A DNA stretch of 64,000 nt from Cymbomonas tetramitiformis (lineage: Eukaryota; Chlorophyta; Pyramimonadophyceae; Pyramimonadales; Pyramimonadaceae). Both the position numbers and the translations under genes were made by a program. The stretch lies in contig LGRX02035512.1 in assembly GCA_001247695.2 (NCBI GenBank), positions 1 to 64,000 on the forward strand, read 5' to 3'. Positions 10,236 through 18,700 of the stretch are shown here, piece by piece. The notes under the pieces were generated by a model that made no database searches, had not been told where the DNA came from, and saw nothing but the letters and a program-made list of their open reading frames with translations. Positions within the stretch are counted from its first letter, which is position 1. Every line of letters begins with the position of its first letter.

Positions 10236-10979
10236 TTGGAGGATGCCACGAAGCCGTTGGAGGTCCTCCCACCATTTGATCTGGAGGTGGACCGCCATTG
10301 GCCACGGCCCCTGTCTCCCTTCCGTGGGAACCGAGGTCCAAGGACCAAGGTCGTGGGCCGGTGTGGGCCACTGCTGAGGAGCTTTCGGAGGACCAGGAAG
10401 GTCGTGGACCGTACACTGGCATCGTGGCCATCCCCAGTGTTCTCTCCGGTGCCCTCTGACGATGAGAAAGCCAATGGCGAGCTGGGAGGATCCGAGGTGG
10501 CAGCCGTGGGGTGTAACCCAGCAACCGAGGCCAAGAAGGAGTGGGATGATATGGTGGGGGATGAGACGTGGTACGATCCAGAGTATTGCCCGACGTCTCC
10601 TCCGTGTTCCCCACAGTATTGCCCGACGTCTCCTCCGTGTTCTCCACAGACCAAGAAGGAGATCAGGGAGATTCTGCTGAACTACGACCGTACACTCCTT
10701 GTGGCCGACAGCCCGACGTCTCCTCCGTACAGCCCGACGTCTCCTCCGTACAGCCCGACGTCTCCTCCGTATGTGCCTGCTCTCACGTGTACGGTTAAGA
10801 ATTGTGTGAGGTGTGCTGCCGAAGGTACGAGCGCCGGTGAGCCGCAGCCGTCCGTTAAGGTGAAGTCGGAAGGATCGGATGGCTCTCAGGCGCCCGTGAC
10901 CTTTGTGGATCTTTCGTCATCAGAGGAGGACAAAGATCTGGCACCACGTAGACTGCCTAAAGATCGACGTATTGAATGA
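10236..10979 (+). CDS. ORF with RNA-polymerase-II-CTD-like heptads and a SUMO-interaction-like motif
   Basis: 247 aa. Residues about 115-138 hold two [10 protein letters not shown] units, and about 158-180 hold three perfect SPTSPPY heptads (21-bp tandem units at 10,709-10,771). The pattern mimics the YSPTSPS repeats of the Rpb1 C-terminal domain. Near the C-terminus [10 protein letters not shown] has the hydrophobic-then-acidic shape of a SUMO-interaction motif. Two Cys pairs (CTVKNCVRC) lie between. AATAAA at about 11,146 could be its poly(A) signal. It sits just after the start of the P2 LTR, so it is either carried by the element or a host gene that the element abuts. Binding of CTD partners is inference only. 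Confidence 0.5.
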   Translation: MEDATKPLEVLPPFDLEVDRHWPRPLSPFRGNRGPRTKVVGRCGPLLRSFRRTRKVVDRTLASWPSPVFSPVPSDDEKANGELGGSEVAAVGCNPATEAKKEWDDMVGDETWYDPEYCPTSPPCSPQYCPTSPPCSPQTKKEIREILLNYDRTLLVADSPTSPPYSPTSPPYSPTSPPYVPALTCTVKNCVRCAAEGTSAGEPQPSVKVKSEGSDGSQAPVTFVDLSSSEEDKDLAPRRLPKDRRIE

Positions 10980-11284
10980 AGGCAGATCGGGCAATAGAGA
11001 GCCCAGGGATGGTAATTGGCCGAGCAAACAAATATCGTGCAATGTGGTAGGAACGATAGATGTGCTGATCAATGATTGGCTAAGAATGACTTCTGTGTAG
11101 ATTGGTTCTAGAATCATTGATCCCTGACAGCCGAATTCGAGAATGAATAAAGGGCTGAACCGACAACGTAGTCGGCAGTTTATTTTAGAGTAAAATTACG
11201 AGGACCTGCTGTCCGCATTTTCGATAACTATTGGTAATCTTTTCCTGCCCTAAAAGATCACAGCACCTTTGTAATATTCGTCCG
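10980..11284. other. 3' flank of the CTD-like ORF
   Basis: No gene is seen. It contains AATAAA (about 11,143-11,148) followed by a short hairpin (CCGACAACG...CGTAGTCGG), consistent with a transcript end. It runs into the truncated third gypsy copy. Confidence 0.4.
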
Positions 11285-11633
11285 TAAGCAAAGTGTGCCC
11301 TTGTTCACGCTGCGACTGAGACCTTTCATGCAGCAGCTCCCAGCTCCCTTGGTATGCACCTACTGCATGTATGGTGAGAGGTATATGAAACCCACTTGTA
11401 TATGGACCAATAGCTCTCCTCCCACACCCATCCTGCGATGTACTGCGGCCACCCCTTGTGACTGCAGATGGGCTTCTGGCACACACCCAGACACAGCTCA
11501 ATCAGGTCCACATCCTGGTCAACCAGGTGCTGGAGCAGCGGCGACAGTGTACCCTATCCCCCGTTTGCTCCTCCGGCAGTTGTTTCAGCACCTGAAGTTC
11601 AATGGCAAGCAGCGACTGAAGACTGAAGACTGA
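11285..11633 (+). pseudogene. C-terminal fragment of a third retroelement C5-methyltransferase
   Basis: Reads through a stretch matching the last ~110 residues of the P2 and P methyltransferases: LRLRPF, VCTYCMYGERYMKPTCIW, then TPCDCRW, QSGPHPGQ and VYPIP. The SAM-binding and catalytic-Cys motifs lie upstream and are missing, so this is a 5'-truncated remnant. Position and order (tail, minisatellite, purine tract, LTR) match the 3' end of a P-type element. Its divergence from both other copies shows that several lineages carried the same domain. Confidence 0.8.
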
Positions 11634-11913
11634 AGACCCTGGTAAGCGGTTCCCTTGGGTTAGCGTCCTTGAGGCGGGACCTCGGGTTCCCTACCACAAC
11701 CGTCATGTTCATGGCGATGTACAGCAGATGGGAACCAGCAAACCCGAGAACTGGCGGGCACAGAGAACCCAAGAACTGGCGGGAACCAGAGAACCCAAAG
11801 ACTGGCGGGAACCAGGGAACCCAAGGACTGGCGGGAACCAGAGAACCCGAGGACTGGTTAGGTTACCTTAGATAGATAATCGCATCAGGAGATGGCTATA
11901 TCTAAGGGGGAGT
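11634..11913. repeat. 27-bp minisatellite and polypurine tract
   Basis: From about 11,735 to 11,860 a unit close to GAACCCAAGRACTGGCGG repeats about five times. A purine-rich tract (TAAGGGGGAG, about 11,903-11,912) then precedes the LTR start TGTGCCGG, as in the other P-type copies. Confidence 0.7.
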
Positions 11914-12480
11914 TGTGCCGGTGGGCGACGGCCGTGATATCTCGAGTGTGACGGGTCATGCGTATGGTGATAGTATGAACTGAGACGTGAGAGATGCAGA
12001 ATTATGACATGTATGACAGCATGACAGTATGACACGATGACAGTATGACGGTATGACATCGTGGCGGTATGACATCTGATATCATGTCAAGATTCGGCGA
12101 GAAATATAGAAGTTCCGAGAAAATGGCAAGTATGATAGTATGACAGTATGACACGATGACAGTATGACAGTATGACATCGTGTCATTATGACAGTCTGAC
12201 ATCGTGTCAGGTTTCGACAGAACAAACGTGATTCAAGATCGAGATTGGAATTGATGACGAATCGAGAGATGATGACAGATTCGGGTTTGTACATTTCGGG
12301 TCACAAAGTTGTGTTGTGACAATCGATAAAGGTGTAGACGGAAACGTCTTCGTCCTCATAAATCAGTTTACAGTTTGGACACAAAGCTTAACCTGACATT
12401 TCGTTCAGTGTACAGTATATAATAAAAAAGATCTCGTTTCGTTGGATCAACCAAAAAGACATAACTGCAACACCGGGACA
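11914..12480 (+). repeat. 3' LTR of the third P-type copy
   Basis: It starts TGTGCCGG directly after the polypurine tract and ends in CACCGGGACA, giving TG...CA ends over about 567 bp. Inside, at 12,000-12,210, units of TATGACAGTATGACACGATG repeat irregularly. The only sequence like AATAAA is near 12,421. Its partner LTR is not in the window, so the right end is inferred from the terminal dinucleotide. Confidence 0.55.
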
Positions 12481-13404
12481 TTTTGTGTCATCATTACTCC
12501 ACGTTGTGTTCTACTCCACGGATTTGTGTCATTGCTCCACGGATTTCGTGTCACTACTCCACACGTGACCTACATACGCGGAATGTCATCGCATGTCATG
12601 TCGCTTTTCTTGCCCTAAAATCATTCTCTGTACTCTCGATTCCGCCTCATGCCACGTAGGCCGAAAATGTCGAAAATCGACAGTACAGTACAGCCGAAAC
12701 GGGAGTACCGTCAGTGACACGAGGTAGTTGTCAGAGGGTATACTTTGTGACAAGGTGAAGAGTCGCGGATCTTCACCTTGTCACAGAGTATACCCTCTGA
12801 CAACTAACTTGCGATAACGACGTTGCGCTCACTCGTGCTCCTGCGCGTCTCGTGCATCTCGCTGTATGTGCGTGTCCCGGTGTGATCTGATCTCCTCTCC
12901 CGGTGTCCTCTGCGGTCCAATCCCTCATCTCCCGCCTGTACTCCCTCTCCCCTGTGGTAACCCACCTGTTTGCATGCATATGTTCAACATGTTTGTTGCA
13001 TCTGTTGCACGCACGCATTCTTAGGTTGTAGTTGACTGCTTAAGCCCTCACAGGCATAGGCAGTCAACGACACGAGGATGGTAGGGCTCTTGACATTGCC
13101 ACGTCGGCAATGTCAAGGGAGTGTGTCGTGGAAGATTCAATCTCCCCCACGACACACTCCCTTGACATTGCTGACCTGGAAATGTCAACAGCCACCCTCC
13201 TGTGACAACCATAAAGATGCGGTTTTGTCTCAGACCGAAGTAGCCAATGAAATCACTGGGTGAGTGGGGGTCTGAGACAATGGAAACTGATAGTAATAAG
13301 TAATAGTAAACCGAAAACCGACGATTCATGATGCTGGATGTAACCGCGCCGTTCGCAAAATTGACGGAGCTGCTCCCATAACATGATGCATCCTCGAAAG
13401 GGCA
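12481..13404. other. Non-genic DNA with short tandem repeats and two hairpins
   Basis: No gene is seen. About 12,490-12,565 repeats CTCCACG...TTGTGTCAT several times. A 34-bp stem with one mismatch and a 10-nt loop lies at 12,727-12,804. A second stem of about 26 bp (13,107-13,132 with 13,148-13,173) lies further on. The right end (13,206-13,404) is one half of a MITE-like repeat split by G1; its other half is at 58,242. Confidence 0.6.
12727..12804. repeat. Long perfect-type hairpin
   Basis: Arms 12,727-12,760 and 12,771-12,804 are reverse complements with one mismatch, around a 10-nt loop (AGTCGCGGAT). Transcribed, it would fold into a 34-bp duplex. It is probably a small foldback element. 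Confidence 0.85.
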
Positions 13405-13627
13405 TGTGAGTATATAGTGGGCAAGTGATATACTCGGATAAGTGATAAACCAGAATACGGATAACTCGAAAGTCCACTGAACCGCTAACGGCTGTCCAGA
13501 TATAGCCGTTAGGGTTTAGGGTTTAGGTCACGGAGCCAGATCTGAATCTGCTACGTGTGACACACGTAACTAGAGACAGTCTAACTACTAGGGGGTCTAA
13601 GCACTGCTAGGGTACCCCATACCAGCA
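13405..13627 (-). repeat. G1 3' LTR (223 bp)
   Basis: TG...CA direct repeat paired with 58,019-58,241, with three mismatches. It includes about three copies of the plant-type telomere motif TTTAGGG (GTTAGGGTTTAGGGTTTAGG), too short to be a telomere. Confidence 0.9.
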
Positions 13628-13811
13628 CACCACCACTGTCGAGAGAGCAGTGGTGTCACTACCTAAACGGTAACTAAATCAACAAATGCCAGAGGGCAGA
13701 AACAAGCTAAGCGGGAGGCCGGTGCATGATAAATCTGCCCGGACGGTCCCCTTCAGCAACACGAAGCTAATTTACGGTCTGAAACTAGCTAACGTAGCTG
13801 TACCCGTGGTA
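13628..13811 (-). other. G1 3' untranslated region
   Basis: The stretch between the gag stop and the 3' LTR. A 13-bp inverted repeat (CACCACTG...CAGTGGTG, about 13,629-13,656) adjoins the LTR. No clear polypurine tract is present. No gene is seen. Confidence 0.5.
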
Positions 13812-15425
13812 CTAGTCTACTACGTGCGGAAAGCGGTGGAGCATCTCAGATTCTATCTCCCCCCGTAGGGCTCGATAAGCGCGAATTCTGAAATACAAGT
13901 TCTCGTTGGTCTCAATCTCGCTGCGGCCAGGTCCCGGGTCCTCGTAGAAGTTCTCGGTGGCGACATCGAAGGCGACAATGTCGTGCTGTGACACCACCAA
14001 CCCCTGTGCGGGTGGTGTCGCAGAGTCGAAGTCAATCTCGTAGTGCAACGGTTGCGCGAATTGCGCGGCGACAACCGTTGCGTCGCACTCGTCGGTCAGG
14101 AACACGAAAGTGCAGAAGAAGAGAGTAGATAGGAGTGCTGTTTGCAGCAAACCAATCTTGCGACCACCACCAATCCTCTGACGAGGTGGTGGCGGCTGCG
14201 GCGGAGTCGCATCGCGCTCGAGGGAGTCGTAGAAGGCGTCGTACACTCCCTCTTCCGCGGCAGGATCCTGGAAGTAGCTGTAGCTTCCAAGAACGTCAGT
14301 GTCGCGGTACACGGCGGTCTTGTCTCGAGGGTTGCCGCCATGGATCTCGGCGTGCTCCTCCCACGCCCTCAGGCGTGCCGCCTTTGCGTCAGCTCGTGAC
14401 AGCGGAACAGACACCACCTCCGCTGTATCGTCTTCGTCCTCGATCTCGCAGGCATCCTCGTTCTCGGTCTCGTCGAACGGGTCCGTGGCGATGGTGAAGC
14501 TGCCGAAGTGTGCGCCCACCGTAGGCGTCATGTCCAACACGGGGCTCACGTAGTTCGCCCACCTGTCAAAGGTGCCAAGTGCGCGTTCGTCGTTGTGCAC
14601 AATCGTAGGCGTTGTCTTGACGGTGGGGATGATCTTCGCGGTCTTCTCGGCGGTGAAGGCAACGCGAGGAGGGTCGTCGGCGGGTTTCGAGTCCTCGAAC
14701 ACCACCGAACGTGCAGCCAGAGGCGGGTCTACGGTGAACTTCACCGCAGAAATCTCTCGTAGGCCAGAATATTGTGCTCGAAGGGAATGTCCATCAGAGC
14801 GGGTGTCGTCGTGCGAGGCGAAGGTGTTGGCGGTAGGTCCCTTGTGGACCTCCGCTCTGCCGTAGTAGTCGCAGAGCTTGGCGAAGGCCTCGTCGTCCTC
14901 GTCGTCGAATGCGCTCTGCATCTCGGTCGTCACGAGCTCGGCGAGGTGCGCGGCCTTGACGTTGTCGTCGTTGGCGTTGCACAAGTGCATCGAGAGCTCG
15001 GGGCAGTCGCTCGCGGGGTGATAGCAGCCGGCGCAGCCGGGCATCGTGCAAGCGGGTACGAATGTCTCGGTCGCCACGTGAAATGCGGAGTCCACGTTGG
15101 ACTTCGCCCCAACTCGATAGTAGGCGCCCTTGCCTTTGCCCTTCCCCTTTCCTCGTTGGCCTCGCCCACGATCATGTCGAGCGTCGACGAAGTTCTTCTC
15201 GAAGAAGGAGCGTCGGTCGTGCTCTCCTTGGCCTTGTCCGCGCCCGCCCTTGAGATCTTTAATCTCTTGGCGAACGGCGGAGAGCTCCTTGCGCATTTCG
15301 CGCACAAGGTCTAGCAACGCGGTGTTCCCGCAGTCGCTCTGGGCGTGTTGATCTCCTCGTCCACGGTCGTTGTCGTAGTAGGCGGCCGCGAGGGGAATCG
15401 TCTTGATAGAAGTCTTCTTTTTGTA

Positions 15426-15965
15426 TAGTAATCACTCAGTAATAAGAAAACCCGCCAATAAGAAAGTAGCCAGCTTTGCTGGGGGGTACGAGATTTGGTG
15501 AAATTTGCTGGCTGGCCTTCTTGAGCTATGAAATATGGCCAGAGGGATGGGGTTATAAGAAATATGGTGCTGGCTGACAAGCCCAAGAGGTCATCCCAGG
15601 ATTTCTTATATTTAAGAAAATTTTGCTGGTTTTCCACTCTCATTTCACATGATACCATATGCAATTTTGATGTTATTATTAGCCCCCAGCACGTTTTGCG
15701 TTTTTTTGCCCATTTTTCTTTTTCTTTTTTCTTGCAAAGTCCCCTATTTTTCGCACGAATTTCCTAAGAAACCTAAGAAACCGGCTGAGCTAGGTGTGTG
15801 TTCATGTGGACGACTAAGAAAATGTGCTGACTGGCCAAGAAATCGCCATTCGTTTTTCTTAACGATTTTCTTAGGACGCTGGCGCTGGCGGGGGAGGGTA
15901 CCGATTTGGTGAATATTACTGGCTGGCCCCGAATCTCCGGTTTTCTTAACACTGAGTGATTACTG
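15426..15965. mobile_element. Tc1/mariner-type MITE (TA target)
   Basis: The ends are inverted repeats: AGTAATCACTCAG then ATAAGAAAACC at the left, with the reverse complement at the right. TA dinucleotides at 15,424-15,425 and 15,966-15,967 flank the element. Deleting it with one TA rejoins the G1 gag frame (…LTKDY then KKKTS…). It has no transposase ORF. Internal GCTGGCTGGCC repeats form further inverted repeats. Confidence 0.8.
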
Positions 15966-16407
15966 TAGTCCTTCGTGAGGGACTTGAACTCCTCACGAAG
16001 GCGACTTTGCAAGTCCAAGATGTCGACGTAAAGGCGTTGGTCAACACGACGGTACTCGGCCCTCATGGCGGAGAAGAACTCGGAGTCGAGGGAGGCGAGA
16101 AAGTGCTTCTTCACGACGTCGGGCTTGAGCGGGACGCCCAATTGGTGAGCGGCGTCCGCAACGAACTCGTGCGTTGAACTTGCGGATACCGGCGTCGGGG
16201 TCCACGTTGGCCTCGAAGCGGTGGTCGATGAGGGACTTCAACGCGTCGAGGGGCTCGGTCTGGTCGTCGAGGCGCCGGGATATTTCCAGTAAGGCACGCT
16301 TGCCGTCACTGGGAAACTCCCGGCCAGAAGAATCAAGCCAAGCTCGGGCATCGGACCCGGGCTTGATGAGGTGCTCGAGGGTGACGTAGAGTAAATCGTT
16401 CGCGTCC

Positions 16408-16696
16408 CAGGGTAGAAGTCTTACCGTGGCGGGCCGGCCCGGGGCCGCAGAAGCTCGCTCCGGGCCGAAAGCGGGCCGAAGGGGCTTTCGTCCCCGGGCC
16501 GCACAAAAATATGAGCCGGCCAAACTTCGGCCAAAAATATAGGCATTTTATGCCACTTTTTATCAAACCCCCATACTTAATTTCAAAATTTCGCGCCTGC
16601 GGCGGGCATTTTTCTTCCTTGACCGTTTTGGCCGAAAGCGGGCCAACAGAAATATAGTTTACGGGCCGTAAAGAATTTTGGAAGACTTCTACCCTG
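16408..16696. mobile_element. hAT-type MITE, copy 1 (289 bp)
   Basis: Terminal inverted repeats CAGGGTAGAAGTCTT and AAGACTTCTACCCTG are flanked by an exact 8-bp duplication TCGCGTCC (16,400-16,407 and 16,697-16,704). The GGGCCGGCCCG-rich subterminal region is shared with copies at 47,908 and 58,652. An 8-bp target duplication with CA...TG ends is the hAT hallmark. It has no coding capacity. Confidence 0.9.
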
Positions 16697-17039
16697 TCGC
16701 GTCCCCGGAGCACTCGACGGTGGAGTCAGTGAGCCGAAACAAAGTCCACGAAGTAGTCGATTTCGTTCACGAAGTGCTTCTCGATAGCCTCCACCAAGTG
16801 AAGCCAAATCAGATCGGCGTGCTTCTCGCCAGCGGTGAAGCGCGCGTCCTTTGCGCCAAGGACTGAGGATAGAACGTTCTTCGCCACCGTTCCCTCGAAG
16901 CCTTCCTTGCGCAGCTGCCGGATAGCCTTCTTCGCAGCAGCGGTGATGACCAATCCAGGCGTCGCCGGGGTCTTCGCGTAGTGCGCCCCGGTTTCGACAG
17001 TGAAGATTGTGTCAAGTCGAATGCGCCCTGACACTGTGT

Positions 17040-17330
17040 GTCAGCGCTAACGTGCTGCGGCTGGCGCTGGTGGGAGTGTGGCGGTGTCGTTGAGTGCGTT
17101 GCCCATGCGGGGCGTGCGTGCTTGTCGGCTGCGGGGTGATGGCCTTGTTGGTAATGGTGGTAACCTCGTGCTGTTGGAGTAGTGGTATGCGTGTGGCGTG
17201 CCCGTTGCGTGGCCTGATGTCGGGTACTCGAGCGTGCGGCAGGGGCTTGTAGGTGAATAATTTAATTTCTTACCCCCCCCCCCCAGCTTTGGGTGCCTGT
17301 GGCTCCCAAGGTCTGGGTAACTGTTGTTGT
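17040..17330 (-). other. M 3' end region with long G-run
   Basis: A run of about 12 C (G on the coding strand) near 17,275 resembles a degenerate polypurine tract. The sequence beyond it is the presumed 3' LTR. No gene is seen. Confidence 0.35.
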
Positions 17331-17828
17331 CTAGTCGTGCGTGGCTGCGAAGGTCATGGTGCATGAGTCCTCGGTGGCTTTGATGCGTCGCTGCAAGGTG
17401 AGTGGGGAGTCGGAGATGATGACCCACACATTGCGGCGTCCCAGGGGTCCTTTGTCACGGCACAACAGGATGTGCAGACGGCCCTGCTTGGACAGTTTCC
17501 TGAGGAAGGCCCTCCGCGACGGGTGGGCGTCGAAGACGTAGTGGAGGGGCGTGTGGAAGCATGCTAGCTCCCTGGCTGCTAGCGGGATGGCGATGTCGAG
17601 CAGCTTGAAAATGGGGCTGGTGATTATTACATTGGCGGTGAAGCGACGGACTTCTGCTGGCTGTAGGGCGTCCACCGGCCCATGACGGTGGTCAGAAAAC
17701 GCGGGATGGATATCTGTGGCCGTGACTGTCTGTCCTTCAGAGCGCAGGACTGCTGATATGGAACCGAACCCTGAGTATGGGTCCCAGATGTTGTCACTCG
17801 GGAGCCAGCGCAGGATGCTAACCAGCAT
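17331..17828 (-). CDS. Rossmann methyltransferase-like ORF at the C-terminal end of M
   Basis: 165 residues. WDPYSGFGSISAVL followed by VTATDIHP reads as a SAM-binding motif I with an acidic strand-2 residue. About 40 residues on, NVIITSPIF resembles the SPPF/SPPY catalytic motif of amino-methyltransferases with one proline replaced. GRLHILLCRDKGPLGRR then WVII ends the domain. Motif I before the catalytic motif is gamma-class order. It overlaps the end of the PHD ORF by 11 nt in another frame, so it was probably the tail of one polyprotein. The altered motif suggests lost or changed activity. Assignment is by motif only. Confidence 0.45.
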   Translation of the reverse strand: MLVSILRWLPSDNIWDPYSGFGSISAVLRSEGQTVTATDIHPAFSDHRHGPVDALQPAEVRRFTANVIITSPIFKLLDIAIPLAARELACFHTPLHYVFDAHPSRRAFLRKLSKQGRLHILLCRDKGPLGRRNVWVIISDSPLTLQRRIKATEDSCTMTFAATHD

Positions 17829-18700
17829 GCTGCCGTGTCTCGTTGGGAGTGGTGGCCACTATCTGGGTGCCCCACTGCTGTGCGCTGAGCCTGGCGCTGA
17901 TGGTTGGCGTGAACGGGTGCTGTGGCATTGTGTCCGCGCCTGGGCATCCGGCTTGCACGTACTCCTCGAGGGTGTTCTGCTGTCGGCTGACGTAGTGGGC
18001 TAGCTTAGTGATGTGCTGGGGTGTCCATGGCCCCGGCATGAGTGTGGCTGTTGCGGTGCGCACACCTTCGTATGTGGCGAGGTTCCAGTGTTCTGGGGTT
18101 GCGTTGTCCACATGAGTGTTGGTGGTGTTGTTGTTGGTGTGGTGCGACCATGTGGCGCACATGGTGAGGTGCTCCTGCTGTGCGTTAGCCTGGCGGGCTG
18201 CGGCTTCGCGCTTCTGGACTTCGGAGGCCCCTTCAGGGAGCAGAAGCTGTTGGAGCTCAGCTAGCGTGAAGGTTTCGCGGTCTCCGTCGTCGTACATGAG
18301 GCGGAATGCGTATGGTCGTTCTGCGGCACCGAGCCATTCTACTGTTCCCTCGTAGGTGCTGCCTTCGATCACCTTCAGTGCGCGGCGCCCGTCGAGCTGC
18401 TTGCCTCGCTCCTCGTACGCGGTGAGGTACTCGGGTGTGAGGTCGTCGTCGGGCAGTTGGCCTAGGCATCGTGGGCAATACCAAAACTCTTCTTTGGGAA
18501 CTCGCGTGAGCTTTGGTTGCAGGCATGCTAGGTGATATCCCTGGTTGCAGTCGTCGCAGAGTAGCATACTGGCGGGTCTGGCCACGCTGTGGCACACTTG
18601 ACAGCGTGCGTCCTCGTTGTCGTCCAGGTTGAAGGTGATGGTGGGGTCGATGTCGGGGTAGTGGCATATGGCTATGTCTGTGCAGTGCTGCTTGCACGTG
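17829..18700 (-). CDS. PHD finger and Tudor-like segment following the M integrase
   Basis: After a frameshift from the integrase C-terminus (about 18,700-18,720) the frame encodes a full C4HC3 PHD finger: CQVC, then CDDC, H-x2-C, and YCPRC (about 18,470-18,610). Next comes a stretch (YEGTVEWLG, then FRLMYDDGDRE, then LAELQ) resembling the Tudor-like folds that often accompany PHD fingers. PHD fingers usually read histone H3 tails. Here the pair occupies the position of the chromodomain in the other elements, which suggests chromatin-targeted integration. The remaining 140 residues are Gln/Thr-rich and unrecognised. Confidence 0.7.

Larger units (their letters stand above)
13812..17034 (-). 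pseudogene. G1 Gag-like protein with zinc knuckle and transmembrane segment, broken
   Basis: Homologous over most of its length to the intact gene at 61,553-63,841 (shared SSVLGAKDARF-type block, gag-like helical region, zinc finger, C-terminal membrane segment). Pieces: 17,034-16,700, 16,399-16,150, 16,160-15,968 and 15,423-13,812. A compact finger CAGCYHPASDC lies at about 15,010-15,045. A hydrophobic segment (LLQTALLSTLFFCTFVFL) lies at about 14,100-14,155, followed by about 90 further residues. It is broken by a TA-flanked MITE, a hAT-type MITE, a 4-nt insertion near 16,745 and a 1-nt shift near 16,165. Removing the TA-flanked MITE restores frame exactly. The N-terminus probably lies beyond M, at 57,542-57,632. 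No protease or RT motif is present. Confidence 0.75.

Noticed and set aside
13500..13525. TTTAGGG repeats as a telomere or interstitial telomeric block
   Set aside because: Only about three units, present identically in both G1 LTRs, so they are LTR sequence.
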